This document shows, piece after piece, positions 13,801 through 26,752 of a DNA stretch of 64,000 nucleotides (within the stretch, counting starts at the first letter, position 1; each line of letters opens with the position of its first letter). This stretch comes from Allacma fusca (taxonomy: Eukaryota; Arthropoda; Collembola; Symphypleona; Sminthuridae): contig OX359245.1 in the NCBI GenBank assembly GCA_947179485.1, forward strand, positions 48,223,067-48,287,066, read 5' to 3'. Made by a program: the position numbers and the translations under genes. A model generated the notes under the pieces. That model saw only the letters and a program-made list of their open reading frames with translations, ran no database searches and was not told the DNA's origin.

Positions 13801-14431
13801 GTACAAGGTTATAAAACGTAATCCTGTACTTTATTGTTCAGTTGCATGTCTTGTTTGCTTGTTCATACACTATTTTTATTATTTTAGTACTACTACAAAG
13901 TATTGGCAAAAGTTCTACAAGCCAGTTCAAGAAATGGGCGCCGAAGAACTGGCAACAGCGGACATCTTTGAACGGCAAATGAAGCGAGCAAAGTATGATT
14001 GCAAAGATGAGCTGGAGAAATATTTATCCTTACCCCCAATAAAATCGTCCGATTTACCCAATGGAGTCTTAACTTGGTGGAAGGTTTCCGATATCTTCTT
14101 TAATGTTACTAGATTTTAGAATTTGGGCTGAATTTATTATACCTGGGTGTTAATAAAGTGTTTCCATACTTTATTACAGGAGCATTCGTCTATGTATCCC
14201 AATCTCTGTAAAATGGCACGGGACTTCTTAGATGTATCAGCAACTGGAGTGCCCATCGAGTGCTTATTTTGTATGGGAACGGATCTTTTGACTCCGAAAC
14301 GACTGTCGATGCTAGCGGAAACAATTCGCGTATGCTTGTGCCTGAAGGCTTGGTTGCAGTTCGAAAAACGTGATGACTATCTGCGGTCTCGTGCTGAAGC
14401 TATCGCTCAGAGAATGCTTGGGGAAGCTTAA
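10843..14431 (+). CDS. hAT transposase, 12 exons, apparently intact
   Basis: A DNA transposase that would cut and reinsert the surrounding element. Proposed exons: 10843-10994, 11124-11247, 11369-11578, 11683-11967, 12061-12282, 12565-12729, 12801-12899, 13362-13466, 13563-13671, 13745-13817, 13888-14083, 14180-14431. They splice with consistent phase into about 663 residues without a stop. Residues 33-73 form a BED zinc finger (C47, C50, H68, H73). The catalytic domain shows D173 (VVDCW), D239 (TSDNASNM), the CLAHIINLACQ motif and RW371. The C-terminal dimerisation region starts at the WW of TWWK and has YPNL. The acidic residue E607 is kept, but the usual S-E-R-x-F-S reads I-E-C-L-F-C. The ATG at 10843 is the first in frame upstream of the finger. 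The ends of exons 2, 5 and 10 are the least certain; the donor after exon 2 is weak (GTGGCA) and a GC donor at 11272 is an alternative. Confidence 0.88.
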
Positions 14432-14475
14432 ACTTGCTTTTTGCATTATTTTTGTACTGCTTGTGACTTAGAATT

Positions 14476-14481
14476 AATAAA
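14476..14481 (+). promoter_or_regulatory. Polyadenylation signal of hAT transposase
   Basis: AATAAA 45 bases after the stop codon, before the right-hand repeat array. The position is right for a poly(A) signal; the motif is common in AT-rich DNA, so support is moderate. Confidence 0.5.
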
Positions 14482-14843
14482 AATTTACGCATTCATAACT
14501 TATCGTATTTTGTGAGTGAGTAGTATTTACTTGGATCAAGTATTAGGATAGAACGTATCTTTATAAGTTAGCTCCGAAAAATACGTGAAAGTCAGGTTCG
14601 GGTTCAGGTGCGGGTTCAAGTTCGGGTCGGGTTGGTTTTGGGATCCGCACATCAGGTATTTTTTCAGGTGCGGGTAGCCAAGCAATACCTGATTCAAAAA
14701 TACCTGACAGGTGCGGATATTACCTCGGCTTCTGAGTGACAAGTTCGGGTCGACGAAAAAAATTAACCTGATATTTCAGGTGCGGGTCGGGTTCAGGTGC
14801 GGATCCTAATTTTTTGCTACCTGAAAGCAGCTCTGGACCTGAC

Positions 14844-17800
14844 CGTGACATTGTGGCGTCAGGAACCAGCAGCCCTTACAGCTGGGTTGAATCCTATTCA
14901 ACCGTGGCTTTGATAGGGCAGCCAGGAACCCATGCAGTACTGTCACTTGTAGTTAGTGCACAACGTGCATTGGTTTGAGAACCATAGCTTCGTGAATACA
15001 CTGCTCCGCAGTCAGTGTAGAAGTTATTATGGTTACTTTGTCCCATCATAAACGCTTATTTTAGAATGCTACTATAATCCAATCATGCGAGATTTAAGCG
15101 GGAGTCAAATAATACTTGCTTAAATACTCCTTAAGGCGTACCTCCAAGCCCTTGAATATTTCCTGAAAACAAATGTAATCAGTTAGTTTGTCAAAATTTG
15201 GGATTTTTAATACAAATAAATTTAATTCTCAAATTTAATTTTTCCCAGAAATATCCAGATGTAGCCTGATTTGATTTAATTTTGGATTAGAAAATTTCCA
15301 ATTATCTCAAATCATTTTCTTAATCTGCATCTTATTCGCATAAATTTTTTTACAGCACATTTTTTCTGCAGTATTTTCACAAACCACCAGACGGTGTCGT
15401 TGTTGAAATATGCACGGAGCGGCATCAGCGCCTAAATATTTATTTTTTAAATTTGAAGGTGTCAAGGGAAAGCATTTGAATTTTAAATTAAAAGTGCCAG
15501 GGGAAAATGTGGGATTTTAAAGTTATTCAAAAATTTAAAACATTGATGTTTAAAGTTAATGGTGGAATTCAATTGTAAAACATAAATAATCAATTGATCA
15601 CTTTTTTTAAACCAACTATTAACAGAAGTTCATGAATAAACAAAATTAAATGCTTCAGTAGTCTGCATCATGTGTTTGCAAAAATTTTACAGTTGGAATT
15701 TAAGTTACTGAAAGTTTTTCTTGACAATTTTAAGGTACAACTTTATCAAAAAATTAATTCAGTATCTTGATAATTATTGTGTAATATTATTGAAGTTGGG
15801 TTAAATATGAAATGAATTTTTACGAACGCCTTTTGCAAAACCTAAGATCAAGACATACAGATGGAATATAATAAATTTTCTTTCGTCTAACCCAGGTAAG
15901 GGGGTGAATCACAATTTATTTGAATCCCCTATTTCGTAGCAGATGTATTTCAATATTTCCTCTAAGCATCGTAATATTATATTAGATTGTACATACACAT
16001 ATAAATTATACAACACTAAACTTGAAAATTTTTATGGAAGGTCCGGCATTCGTAGCATTTCTAAAAAGCAGTATTTGTCGCAAAATGATTCAACTCTTTC
16101 AAATAGTCTTTAATCATATTGTCTCTACTTTAAAAATAGAAGTCTCTGAAGCTAAAAACGTGAGGCAAAGTTTCAGAAATGATTTGAAGATTTAGCTACA
16201 AAAAGTAATTTTCTTGCTTTATCGGAATCCTGCCTCGAAATTTTACAGTATAGAACCTCAATTGCAGACGATCGAAGACTAAATTGGCTTCCAACGAATT
16301 TCTTAAATTTTTTAATGAAATCTTTGAAAAACTGCCAAGATAAAAATTTTCTGTTTCTGTCTATCTTTTGCTCGAAGGATAATTTCTTCAACCTTGCTCT
16401 GGATCATTTGCAGTGTCCACAATTTTCAGCGGAGTGACCTGGGTTGTTACTTCACGCGAGGATCAAAGGGTTTCCAACAAAAATATGTCAGAGCATTTTC
16501 AACTAACTAGCGACAAAATCAAACGACGAATAGTGTTAAAGAATTTTTCAATTAGTTTAAATTAGGGTGCCCTTTAATTAGTCCTAAAGAAAATCACACA
16601 AATTTAGGGCTTTTGGTCGTTCACAAAAACGGGACAAGTGGGCCTTTCTGAAATTTTCAGTGTATTCTCAACTGGGCAGGCAAATATCCTCAGTCATTTT
16701 CGACGAGTACTTTGCTTATATTATAAATAATATGAATAATCATAGCGCCTTGTTGGCCGTAATTGTTCAAATATTTTAAAAAATTCCGCAGGATAATTGT
16801 AATCCGCATTTTTTTAAACCTTTAAATTAACTATGAATATAATTTCTAATATTTATCTGCAACTTCCTCATTTATTCCTGACTTGTAATTATTACCTTTA
16901 TTTCTTTCACCAGCTTGGTTCAATCACACGGGTATAATTTGTGGAATTTATTTCGGGGTATTTTTCCAAAACAATTTAAATAAGGAATTTGTTCAACCAG
17001 ATTTTATCGCTTCGGAATGGTAAACGTTAGCATATTACAAGCTGTGTTAGTTGTAAGTTTTCTTCTTTTGTTTATTTACTATAACCCAATGTTCACATTG
17101 CAATCTCTTACAAATGTTTGTATTGCATTAATCAGTATTCACATCTCTTATTTTTAATGTATTTCACTTATTTTAACTTATGAGGGTGAAGGAACAAGTC
17201 AACATACGAGGAGTGTTTATCCCATATTGGATTGCTGCAGTACTGTGCTTAAGTTTGTACGGCTCTCCCTATTTTGTGTTGTTATTCACACTGTACTGGC
17301 CAAGCCAGGCTTTACAGGGTGTGTAATATTTCATGCACAAAACATCCGCCAAAAAGAGAGGTTCCACGGTTTGTGAACGATAAAAATTTAAATATATTTC
17401 AAAGGTATATGTCCCTTAAAAATTAAAGTATCTTTGACAGTGAATTTTTAAATTATGTCAAATAAACTCATTAGGGTGACAGGAACTCCAAAATGTGTAC
17501 AGTTTCTGACTGTATTTGCATACCCAAAACCTAACGTAAACGAACTTGACATATATTATATAATTTTAAAATACACTCTGGTATCAATATTTTAAGCTTT
17601 AAACCGGTATTAGGAAACTTGAACTTAAGTGTAGCTTGAAATATTTGCTTGAAATTCAAGTTTTCTACGCTTACGGAATTTTAAACTATCACGTGATTTC
17701 CAATATAAAACATCATCGTGACTTTATCTGAGCAAGAAAAGACGATTGATATTCCAACCTCTAGTCGAAATTCTTACTTGTTAACAACCGCAGAACTAAT

Positions 17801-17995
17801 AATTTTATTGAAAGTGGCGTCGAATCTGTATTTTTTATTAGATCCTTTTACAATGTGACTATCGTGACTATTATGGAATTTGCAAAAGTGCTATTTCTTT
17901 CCTACCACAAACTTTGCACGATTGAATTTATTAAAAACAACTTCACCCCCGATTATTATGTGCTTCTTGCTGATTCATCTAAAAATTCAATATGT
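14844..17995. repeat. Background long repeat, modules X, Y, Z, P and start of W
   Basis: No gene is seen. 14870-14920 is a diverged part of module Z (Pro/Thr-less non-coding motif like ACAGTTGGGTTAAT followed by ATTCAACCGTGG). 15290-15665 (X) matches 3490-4000. 16020-16170 (Y) matches 59525-59685. 16800-17350 (Z) matches 29200-29794 plus 34688-34995 and therefore serves as the empty site of the gypsy insertion. 17370-17530 (P) matches 60215-60370 and partly 35500-35650. From 17600, module W begins. A 72-codon minus-strand frame at 16173-16391 has no recognisable motif and lies inside repeat. Confidence 0.65.
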
Positions 17996-18840
17996 CGTTG
18001 GCAAAATTCTAAAAACTACCATTTTTATTTCATAGCTCATGCTTTTCAATAGGTTCGCAAATGAAAATGGTACTTTTTAGAATTTAACCAACGATGTGCT
18101 GAACAACTCTAAGCAAAATACGAAGGGACGTTGTAACTGACATTGTCAGAAAATTGGTAAGTTATGGTTTAAGATAAACGTGTTGCGGATTTAAATTGTT
18201 TCAATATGTTCAGTTTTTACGTAGGATGCAGGACACTTGAATTTTGAAATAGGGTGATGCATATTTTTTTAAATGTCGGGAAACGATTTTCAAAATTTTG
18301 GATTAATTGATTATTGTTTTTTACTAAACCTCGTTGTGTAGGCTAAAGAGGTCCTAAATTGTTTCCTCATAATTTTTGAATAACACTGCTCCTTTACGCG
18401 TAGATCTGAGTCCCTGTAAATTTAATGAAAACCAAGGTAATCCGTCATTCTGTCCTAATTTGGGAATTAAGTGAATTTAATTACACATTTTCGACAAAAA
18501 TCCTGACGTTGCCTAATTTGTTTTAAATAAACATGTTACTAGATAAATATATACTAAATATTATCAAAGGAATTTTAATGAATGCCATTTACAAATATCT
18601 TAAATCAAGACACATTCTAACAGAGCGCATGTGTTTCAAAGCTAAATTTCAAGCGAAGGATAGAAAGGAATCAAAATCTCGGGTTTAAATAAGTGTATTT
18701 ATATTTTATTCAAACAAATCAGATTAATAAACATTTAAGGTTGCAATATGTACATGAGAGTGAATGTACATTTTTTGAAGCCCTTAGTTTATAGCACAAT
18801 TATTTCAACATTGTCGTAGCCATCATTTCTCTGGGCCTAG
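17600..18840. repeat. Module W, left copy
   Basis: This segment aligns end to end with 58300-59380 in the same orientation, with the 98-bp MITE at 17996-18093 as the main extra sequence. Shared landmarks include AAACTATCACG, CTTTATCYGAGCAAGAA, TTCACCCCC, GCTTCTTGCTGATTCATCT and CTAACAGAGCGCATG. A third, more diverged relative of its first part is at 23350-23520 and 36760-36930. Small frames (17855-18052 here, 58329-58704 in the other copy) do not agree in reading frame or sequence, so no conserved protein is indicated. Confidence 0.8.
17996..18093. mobile_element. 98-bp hairpin MITE, 4-bp TSD ATGT
   Basis: The two halves are inverted repeats of about 30 bp: left begins CGTTGGCAAAATTCTAAAAA, and the right end read inwards begins CGTTGGTTAAATTCTAAAAA. 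A 4-bp repeat ATGT flanks it (17992-17995, 18094-18097). The paralogous segment at 58685-58695 has a single ACGT at this point and no insertion. A second family member is at 26753-26851. Superfamily is unknown; 4-bp duplications are known in Chapaev/CMC and Sola1 elements, but the termini alone do not decide. Confidence 0.85.
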
Positions 18841-19330
18841 GTTTTGATCAGGATCATAAGCATTCGATTGATTGGTTCATATTAGAAGTAGAAATATTAC
18901 AAAACATATAGATATTATCAACAAATATTAATGCAAAAGGCTGCTTGTTAGTTGGTTTCCAATTCAATTAGTTTAGAGAAGTAGTGACGGATAAATATAT
19001 TCGTTAAAGTACATTCAGCCGTGAGTTTACGTCACCAGGAACCGGTTAACTTTTTACTAAATAAATTTAAATGCATAAACCTTACAAAATAATAATCTTC
19101 CTGCTGAACAGTCACTGATGAAGCCACGTCATATTGTACCGGTTCCACTCGTTGGAATTTAGCACATAGTCCGGCTCACGGTTTTTTTTTCGAGGGCACT
19201 TATCATATTGCAGACGATGATCAAACATTTTTACATCATACCAAAATACCCACATATGTATTTATCAATGGAATGATGAACAAACGTTTATAAGACGCCG
19301 TAGGAACTTTAATTTTCAAGCAGTGAAAAA
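18841..19330. repeat. Background repeat, no gene
   Basis: 19010-19180 is part of module Z, matching 45110-45270 (motif GATGAAGCCACGT then CACTCGTTGG or TACTCGTTGG). The last 8 bases (19323-19330) are the left target duplication of the next element. Nothing coding is visible. Confidence 0.6.
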
Positions 19331-20527
19331 CAGAGCTGCGTTCAAGTCAAGTTATTTTAAACAACTTGACTTGAACTTGAAAAAATTGTCTAAGCGAGGT
19401 ATCCGCACTTGTACTTGATGAATCAAGTTTCTCAAGCAACTTGATTATTTAAGTACTCGATTTTCAAGTTCATTTTATTAAACTTGAACTTGATCATAAC
19501 TTGACGTTTAAATTGGACACATAACTTGACTTGAACGTGAACTTGAACTTGATTATTCAAGTATTTTTTTCGTAAATGAATAAACAATACTAAATATTTC
19601 GTCCGCAACTATTATAGCTAATAATGGCTTGGTCGGGATTAGGATAAACTAAACGGCATGCAGGTGATATTCTTTCCTTTAAAATTGATAAAAAATTTAA
19701 AATACTTGATCAAATAACTGTAAACATTGCAGTCCAATCTAATTTACTAATTTGTACTATTAAGAGTTTAGAAATCACATTACTGGCCTGTTCACATTAG
19801 TGTTGCACTCATCTGGTGAGTGTAACCAGCAGTTATATTCACAAATATTTGTCGTCGTTAATTTTGTTTAACCAATGTTGATTTATAAGATTGTTGGTTG
19901 TTCGTCTGCGCCATCATGTTTAATATCAGCAAAAATTATTTTTACATGATTTATTGTAAACTTCTTCTTAGCTTCAGAACAGGTGAAGTGAACAATCACT
20001 TCATTTTTATAATTGAACAAGAACCCCGAGTATCAAGAACGTCTTTATAAAACAATAAGACTGAAATTTTAATTATTCAAAATTCAAAGTATGGAAACAG
20101 GACAGAAGAATTATTCTCGACCACTGGCCATCGTGGAGGCGACTTTAATGTCGACGGAATGAAAACAAATACAAACATGACATTATTAGGATGATTGACG
20201 CCCAATATTATTTTTAGTGGATGCAATGATGCCACTAATTAGGCATTGCTTACATTGCTTTTCAGTGACAAAAACTCAAGTTATACTCAAGTTTTATTCA
20301 AGTACTTCCATTCATTGTACTTGAACTTGACTTGATTTTACAATCAAGTAATAAATTATTAACTTGAACTTGATCGAACTTGAACTTGAAAATTCAAGTT
20401 GAAATTATAATTTCACTTGAACTTGATGTTCAAGTTTCAAGTTACAAAATTGTCTGCACTTGACTTGACTTGAACGTGATACGCACTTGAACTATTCAAG
20501 TTATACTTAAACTTGAACGCAGCTCTG
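19331..20527. mobile_element. hAT-type non-autonomous element with AACTTGAACTTG arrays
   Basis: A perfect 8-bp TSD GTGAAAAA flanks it (19323-19330, 20528-20535). TIRs start CAGAGCTGCGTTCAAGT and end ACTTGAACGCAGCTCTG; the first nine bases equal those of the autonomous hAT at 10289. Arrays of AACTTGAACTTG/TTCAAGTTCAAG occupy about 19340-19560 and 20280-20520. The middle has no transposase-like frame. It may be mobilised by a transposase related to, but with a different binding preference from, the one at 10843-14431; that is inference. Confidence 0.93.
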
Positions 20528-20535
20528 GTGAAAAA

Positions 20536-23500
20536 ACTCACAAATATAATATAGTGTCGCCGAAGATCTAAATTAAAATAAAATACCTTACGTTTGTTTT
20601 TTTAAACTAACTTTGAAAACAAATTTCCATAAATATGATTATACATTTGGAAATTTTGAAAAACGCGTCATGCAAGTAACGTTGGCTCAAGATAATTGAC
20701 ACTTCAGGGAGTAACTCATAATGGGATTGAATGTTTTCAAAAATAATGGGTCCGAAACTAAACGGAACTATCTGATGGCACTTTACGTTCACAATTGAGA
20801 TAACTGGGCTTCCTTCCCTTGCGTATAGATGACTTCGAAGTCATCATCATAGGTACTTAAATGTGTGAGTTAAATCTGGAAAATATAATTCTACTAGTAA
20901 AAGCCCTGTGCTTCACAGGGACAATGACTTGAAGAAGTGGTAGTTTGATTGTAAAAATTAAAAGTCAAACGGCTTACGAATAAAGCCCTGTCGTTGAGAC
21001 TTTTTGTGTGCCTAAATCGTGGGCGGATATACTAAGAGTAGCGCTGTAAATAAACGGATAGATACTGTAGTGCTCGTTAGAGATAAATTATATCATCCCA
21101 TGTCCTTGAAATTAAATTGATTTGTCAATGTTTCTACAATTAATTTAACGAATAAGCGAATAACCGGACATTCAAATTTGTGACTTTTCCTTCGATGCGT
21201 TCCTATACATTTGGATAATCTGAATCTAAAGTAGTGATCCAATTTGATACCGTGAAAATGTCCAAAATGCCACGAAACATGGCAGCTAGGCAGGCAAATA
21301 CTGCACGGAATTTTCAATCGACAAACCCTAACTGCACAATTGCAAAAATATTCTAATAAGGGCCTAAATTTATTCAGGGTATACTCGAATACGTTCTAAG
21401 CCAATTAATTGTTGTCCCCAGAATCCGAACCCCTCAAATGGTGCTTCATGTATTTTCGTAAACAGACTCAAAGGAATTCACACAACAAGGTGTTTTGGAG
21501 GGATCAGCTCTTTTATAATTAATTTCAGGTAGAATGTTTTTTAAATAAAATAAATTAAAGTATTTAAAACTAAATGTCAGGGCACTGCCATAAAATTTTA
21601 AACGCATTTAATTTCGTTGTTATTTCAATGTTAAGTGAGAAAACTAAAAACGTAATTGATATGAAAACAAATTGTCCCATGCAGACACGCAACATGTCTA
21701 ACCTACGTTTTTGTACGGTTTTATTAAGCTTCGGAATTATTGTATTAAGATTGATCAAATAAACCAACTTAACGCACAATATAAGCGGGCAACCTACATT
21801 GTTGTAATCGGCGTGAAAGCTAACAATTTTAAAGAAATTAAATAATTTTCTTCACCATATTTTATTCACGGATTTGTTTCTTTCATTCTAACTATTCAAT
21901 TATTTTAAAATACATTCTAGCAGCAAAATTTGAAATAATCAAAAATTCAAAATGCGTTATAGGGTGAGCCGATTTATTTTACTCATCGTTATTTCAACAA
22001 ATTCCCTTCCGGTAATTATCTAATTTCGTCATAAATTCATTATGATTATTTTGTCCCTTCAAAAGACGCTTATTTGAGAATGTTATGATAATCGAATCAT
22101 GAGATATTTAAGCAGAGTGAGAGAATTTTTCCTGAAAACAAATGCAATCCGTTAGTCTGTCATAATTTGTGAATTTTAATAAAAATTATTTAAATTCTCA
22201 AATTCAATTTTTCCGAGAAATATCCAGACTGCTTCTGCATTTGCAAGCGCCAGAGCATTTTCACAGAAATATGAGTAATTCATTGAATACGACGAACGTG
22301 ATGGTTATCATGGTTAGAAAAAACGGAACAAATTATGTGTTTTTAAAATTTTCAGCGCATTCAAGTGGGCAGGAAAATATCGTCAGATATTTTCGACGGG
22401 CATTTTGCATATATTCTGAAGCATTAATAATATGAATAAACATAGCGCCGTGTTTGCGGTAATTGCTCAAATATTTAAAAAAAAACATTCAACGGGATAA
22501 TTTTAATCCTCATTTATTTTAAAATCTTTAAACTAACCATTAATATAATTTCTAATATTTTCTGCAGCTTGCTCATTTGTTCCTGACTTGTAATTACTAC
22601 CAGAACCCTCACAGTTGGGTTAATTTATTCAACCGTGGGTAACACGATAACGATAATTTTGATGAAAAACTCGATACACATAACGTTGGCTCGAAACGAA
22701 TGCTACACTTCAAGGAGTAACTCGTAATGTAATTGATTTTACCATTTTATACCTATTTGTCTATATTTTAACAAGTTTCTAATTGAAGAAGTTATATAAA
22801 AATTCAGCAGAATCGCCCAGTAATTTGACCTGTTAACAGTCCTGATAAACGTTTGTGAACGTGTGTGTTGAATGTTATAAATTCAAAAATGTGCCTTTCC
22901 TTAATTTTGTTTCCCGGATTTTGCAATAGTTTCGTCCTGTAATTTGATTACACAGTAAAAATAGTATCCATTATTTATATTATCGTATTAATAATAAAAA
23001 TTACTATTTTAAGATTCAATTATTAGGTAAATATTTGTTCAAATTGAATATCTAAAATGAAACGCTACAACGATTAAATTAGAATTTTTAACTTAAATTA
23101 AAAATAAGTGTCGAATTACAAACGTTGTTTGCTCTTCTAATTTTTAATTATTCGACTTACAAACATGCTGACGTTAGTTGCTGCTGAATGTACAAAGACT
23201 TGATGGCTCAAATAGAATTTAGAGCTTCCACAGTAGCAACATGAATCAATAGGCCAATACAAGTTTCCACGTTTCTAGTGTGTACAAGAATAACTCTTCA
23301 AATATCATTTGTTGGTTCTTTAATTTTAATTAATAGAGATTCAAATGTTATTAAGATTTAATTAAGTTTGAACTTGAGTGAAACATGAAACACTAGCTTG
23401 AATAATAATTAAAGTTTTCAAGTTGTCTATGCAATCGGAATTTTAAACCGTGGCGAGACTTCCGTTCCAAAAAAATCAGCATGACTTTATCCGAGCAAAA

Positions 23501-25967
23501 ACGGAGGGTAAATGCCTATTCGCAGACAAAATCTCAACCCGATCAATTTTACCAAGAACAATACAGAACTTATGGTTTCATAACTTTTGTTTTGTTTCCT
23601 AAACAAAACATATGACAACAGAAATTTGAACCTAAATTCAGATTGAAGTCTAAGTTTCTTCCTAGGATAATTCACACAATTTTGGAAACAGTTTCTGAAC
23701 AAGAAATAATCTTAGAAACTACGATGAGATAGTTTCACTGGGCTGGTTTCATTGTCAAGTTTTACTCATTTGATTACACACAATTCTCTACGTACAGAAT
23801 TTCGGAATAGAGTACTATTTCCTGGACATTTTTAAGTTGCAAGATATTTATAAATCGAGTATAAAACCTGATAATAATCACTAGATAATGTTCAAGTGGT
23901 ATAAATAACAACGGGACTTTTTCACCCAGTGATTCTTAAAATATTGTACTATTGTAAACGGGACAGTTTCTGTCAATACGTCGATAATTTTACTAATAAT
24001 TTCGAATTATATAACCAATTTCATACAAATACAACATGATTAACTGGTATCTGCATAATTGACCATATTCTTTAGGTGGAAAATAAACGACATGGCGTTG
24101 AAACCAAACGTTTTAACAAATTTTGCAGTGAAAATGTTATAATAGTCATAGTGAATTTTGTTATGATTGAGTTATACGTATAACCCGTAAAATTGACCTT
24201 CGATTATCGTTAACGATAAACTGAAAAATGCTAACAGTGGCGTCAAAGTCAAGCAAAACATGTATTATCATTCTAGTTTCAAACAATTGGGAAATTCACC
24301 GAGAATATAACGCAAACAGTGCCTGCAAATATTTTTTACAGTTATTCAAAAAATTGAAAATGACCTACCTCGGAATTTTAAAAAGTAAGGAGCATAAGAA
24401 TGTCATATGTTTAGTTTTATTACAAAGGCATTCTCCTATAAATTCCTATAGCACATGCCAACAGTCATACTAGTAGGTGAGACGGAAGCCGATATTTCAT
24501 TTTGTTTTCAATTTGTCCTATTTCCTAATAAATACTCCAAACCGATGGTTACAACCAAAATGTCAAATATCCTTCAGGAGTGGGTCGATAATTTAAATAA
24601 TAATTTGTAAGAACATAACTTTATATAAATTGCAAATACAGGATTTTAAAGTTTTAACTAATGTAAAAACCAGAAACTTTAGGTGGAAAATAATCGATGT
24701 GGCGTTGAAACTAAATGTTTTAGCTAATTTTACTGTCAAAATTGTACAATTATTATAGTGAACTTTCTGCATGCGAGTTATAGCATCTATTCTCAGAAGG
24801 GCGCAAAGTGGCGCATAGAAAATTAATATATCGGATAGGGTTACAAATATGTCAAATGTAAACAGCTTAATTTGTGTGTGGATCAATGGACTCATGTGGA
24901 ATATTAAATGTTTGCAGGATATTTGTCGGCTGGTATTCTAAGATAATTTATAAACGTTTTATACTGCGCAGTACCTGTTGACAGCGCCAGCTGGTGGTGA
25001 CTGATAGTATTAGCATTTACGTTTATGAGACCTGAATTATTTTCCTGACATCAAATGAATGAGCAGCTCCTGAATAAAATCAAATGTTTGGAATGGGGTT
25101 TTTATTAATTTTTAAAAAAAGGATAATCCATGTCAACTTTAATTCAAAATTTTGAAAAAGCCAATTTCGACACCTCGAAGTACTTTCAAAAAACCGGAAT
25201 AACGTTGGCCTCACAAGCCACAATTTCTGGCTAAATTTCGGCGGAATATTCAACCACATGGATAACTATTCCCACACTCTGAGCGTTGGGTCTGGGTAGA
25301 AAATAAGGAGCTTGTTTATTAATTGTAAGCATTTAATTAAAAGAACGCAATTTTGTGGAATACAGTTCCCTGTGGCAGGCCCTATGCTCATCCTCTCTTC
25401 TAAGTTGAAAGAGTGGATAGTGTCCGCATAAGTGATGGTAAGAATCAAATATTCGCGCGCTCTTGATTATCCACGACCATAGCACTGCGCCGCTAGCTAT
25501 TGCATGTACCATAACATAAATTTGCCTTGCTTAGCCAACATTAGTTGGCTGTGCAGTGCTAGTAAAAACATATGTGCATGACGCTATATACAGCCAATCA
25601 CTCCTGTGTATTACGATCAATGAGTTTCGAGTCAGCCAGTCGTACTTTGTCACATTTTATAATGCGGTCATTTGTGGCACAGCCCTTATTGTTACTGTTT
25701 TGTACGAACGTTGTCATTAAATGCTGAATCAAATCTGATTGCGTAAATTCTGGCTCCAACTATGAAACGTTTAAAACGGCGTCGAATCTCTGAGTTTAAA
25801 ATATCATGACGCTCGACCCGCACAATCAGGGCTCAATGAATGATTTACACTATATTTAAATAATATTTTAAAATGAAATTTACATTCAAATTTTGACACC
25901 AAAATAGAGCACTATTAATTAAAATTGTGGAACTTAGTTTTATAGCTCATTTTATTTAATTTTGAAA
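20536..25967. repeat. Background long repeat, modules C, Z, Q, M; no gene
   Basis: 20600-20740 matches 41830-41950 and 22650-22740. 21540-21600 matches 56330-56390. 21690-22030 is module C (GGCGTGAAAGC...AATTTTAAA) also at about 2925-3100, 40985-41310, 51250-51410 and 56600-56890. 22565-22640 is module Z. 22840-24480 matches 35200-35340 plus 36430-37800 collinearly; the second copy has about 1.1 kb more. Modules M (24075-24170, 24680-24770) and Q (24225-24380) are repeated many times in the window. 25735-25967 matches 39010-39200. All small frames here fail to be conserved between copies. Confidence 0.65.
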
Positions 25968-26752
25968 ATTATGACCAGAGCTGCTCTCAGGTACCAAAAA
26001 TTCAGGATCCGCACATGAACCCGACCCGCACTTGACATTTCAGGCAAACAAATTTCTTCGACCCGAACTTGCTCAGTCGGATTCGAGCCAATACTTTACT
26101 TGTCAGGTATTTTTCGTCGGGTATTTCTAGGATACCCGCACCTGAAAAGTTACCTGAAGTTCGGATCCGATGTAAACCCGACCCGAACCTGACCCGAACC
26201 TGAACCCGCACTTGACTTTCAGGTATTTGGTATTTCACCCACTGATTTAATGTTAATCTTATTGTTAGTCTAAGCTGGGCAAAATATTTGCATTCCTTAA
26301 ATTTTATTTTACATATTTTTAGATTCTTTTGTAGAGCCTACAGTTTAGCCTACATTCGTAGATCACTCCTGATATTTTACCCTACTTACAACCTGCATAC
26401 ACTACTCTCGAGATTTGTCGATATACCTACAACGATATGCAACCTTGTCGGAATTGAACGAAAGATTAATATTCTTTAAGATCCTCTCTTATTTCAAAGA
26501 ATTTGTGTACGGATAATTTTAGGCAAATAAAAAATTAATAAATAAATTTACGCACTGATTCTGTTGAATCAACTTTTCACTTTGCACGACAACACGTTAT
26601 TTCGGAGGAGATCCAGACTTACTGGTGTCAATGCAAATAAAATTGAAATCGTTTGCACTGCAGCAAGTTTATAAAAGTAAAAAAACATATGTTCAAGAAA
26701 CTCTCGATGGGGGCTTATTCAGCATTTTGGAATATCAAAGGTTCGAACATAT

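Larger units (their letters stand above)
10289..14835 (+). mobile_element. Complete autonomous hAT transposon
   Basis: A perfect 8-bp TSD GACCTGAC flanks the element (10281-10288 and 14836-14843). TIRs are about 18 bp with one mismatch: CAGAGCTGCTTGCAGGTA on the left, and the right end reads inwards as CAGAGCTGCTTTCAGGTA. Inside both ends are arrays of TTCGGGTC/CAGGTGCGGG words (about 10330-10540 and 14580-14800), predominantly on the plus strand at both ends. The 3.6-kb interior holds a spliced transposase gene on the plus strand. Element size (4547 bp) fits autonomous animal hATs. The intact TSD and open exons suggest a relatively young insertion. A related non-autonomous copy lies at 25976-28520 in the opposite orientation. 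Confidence 0.95.
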
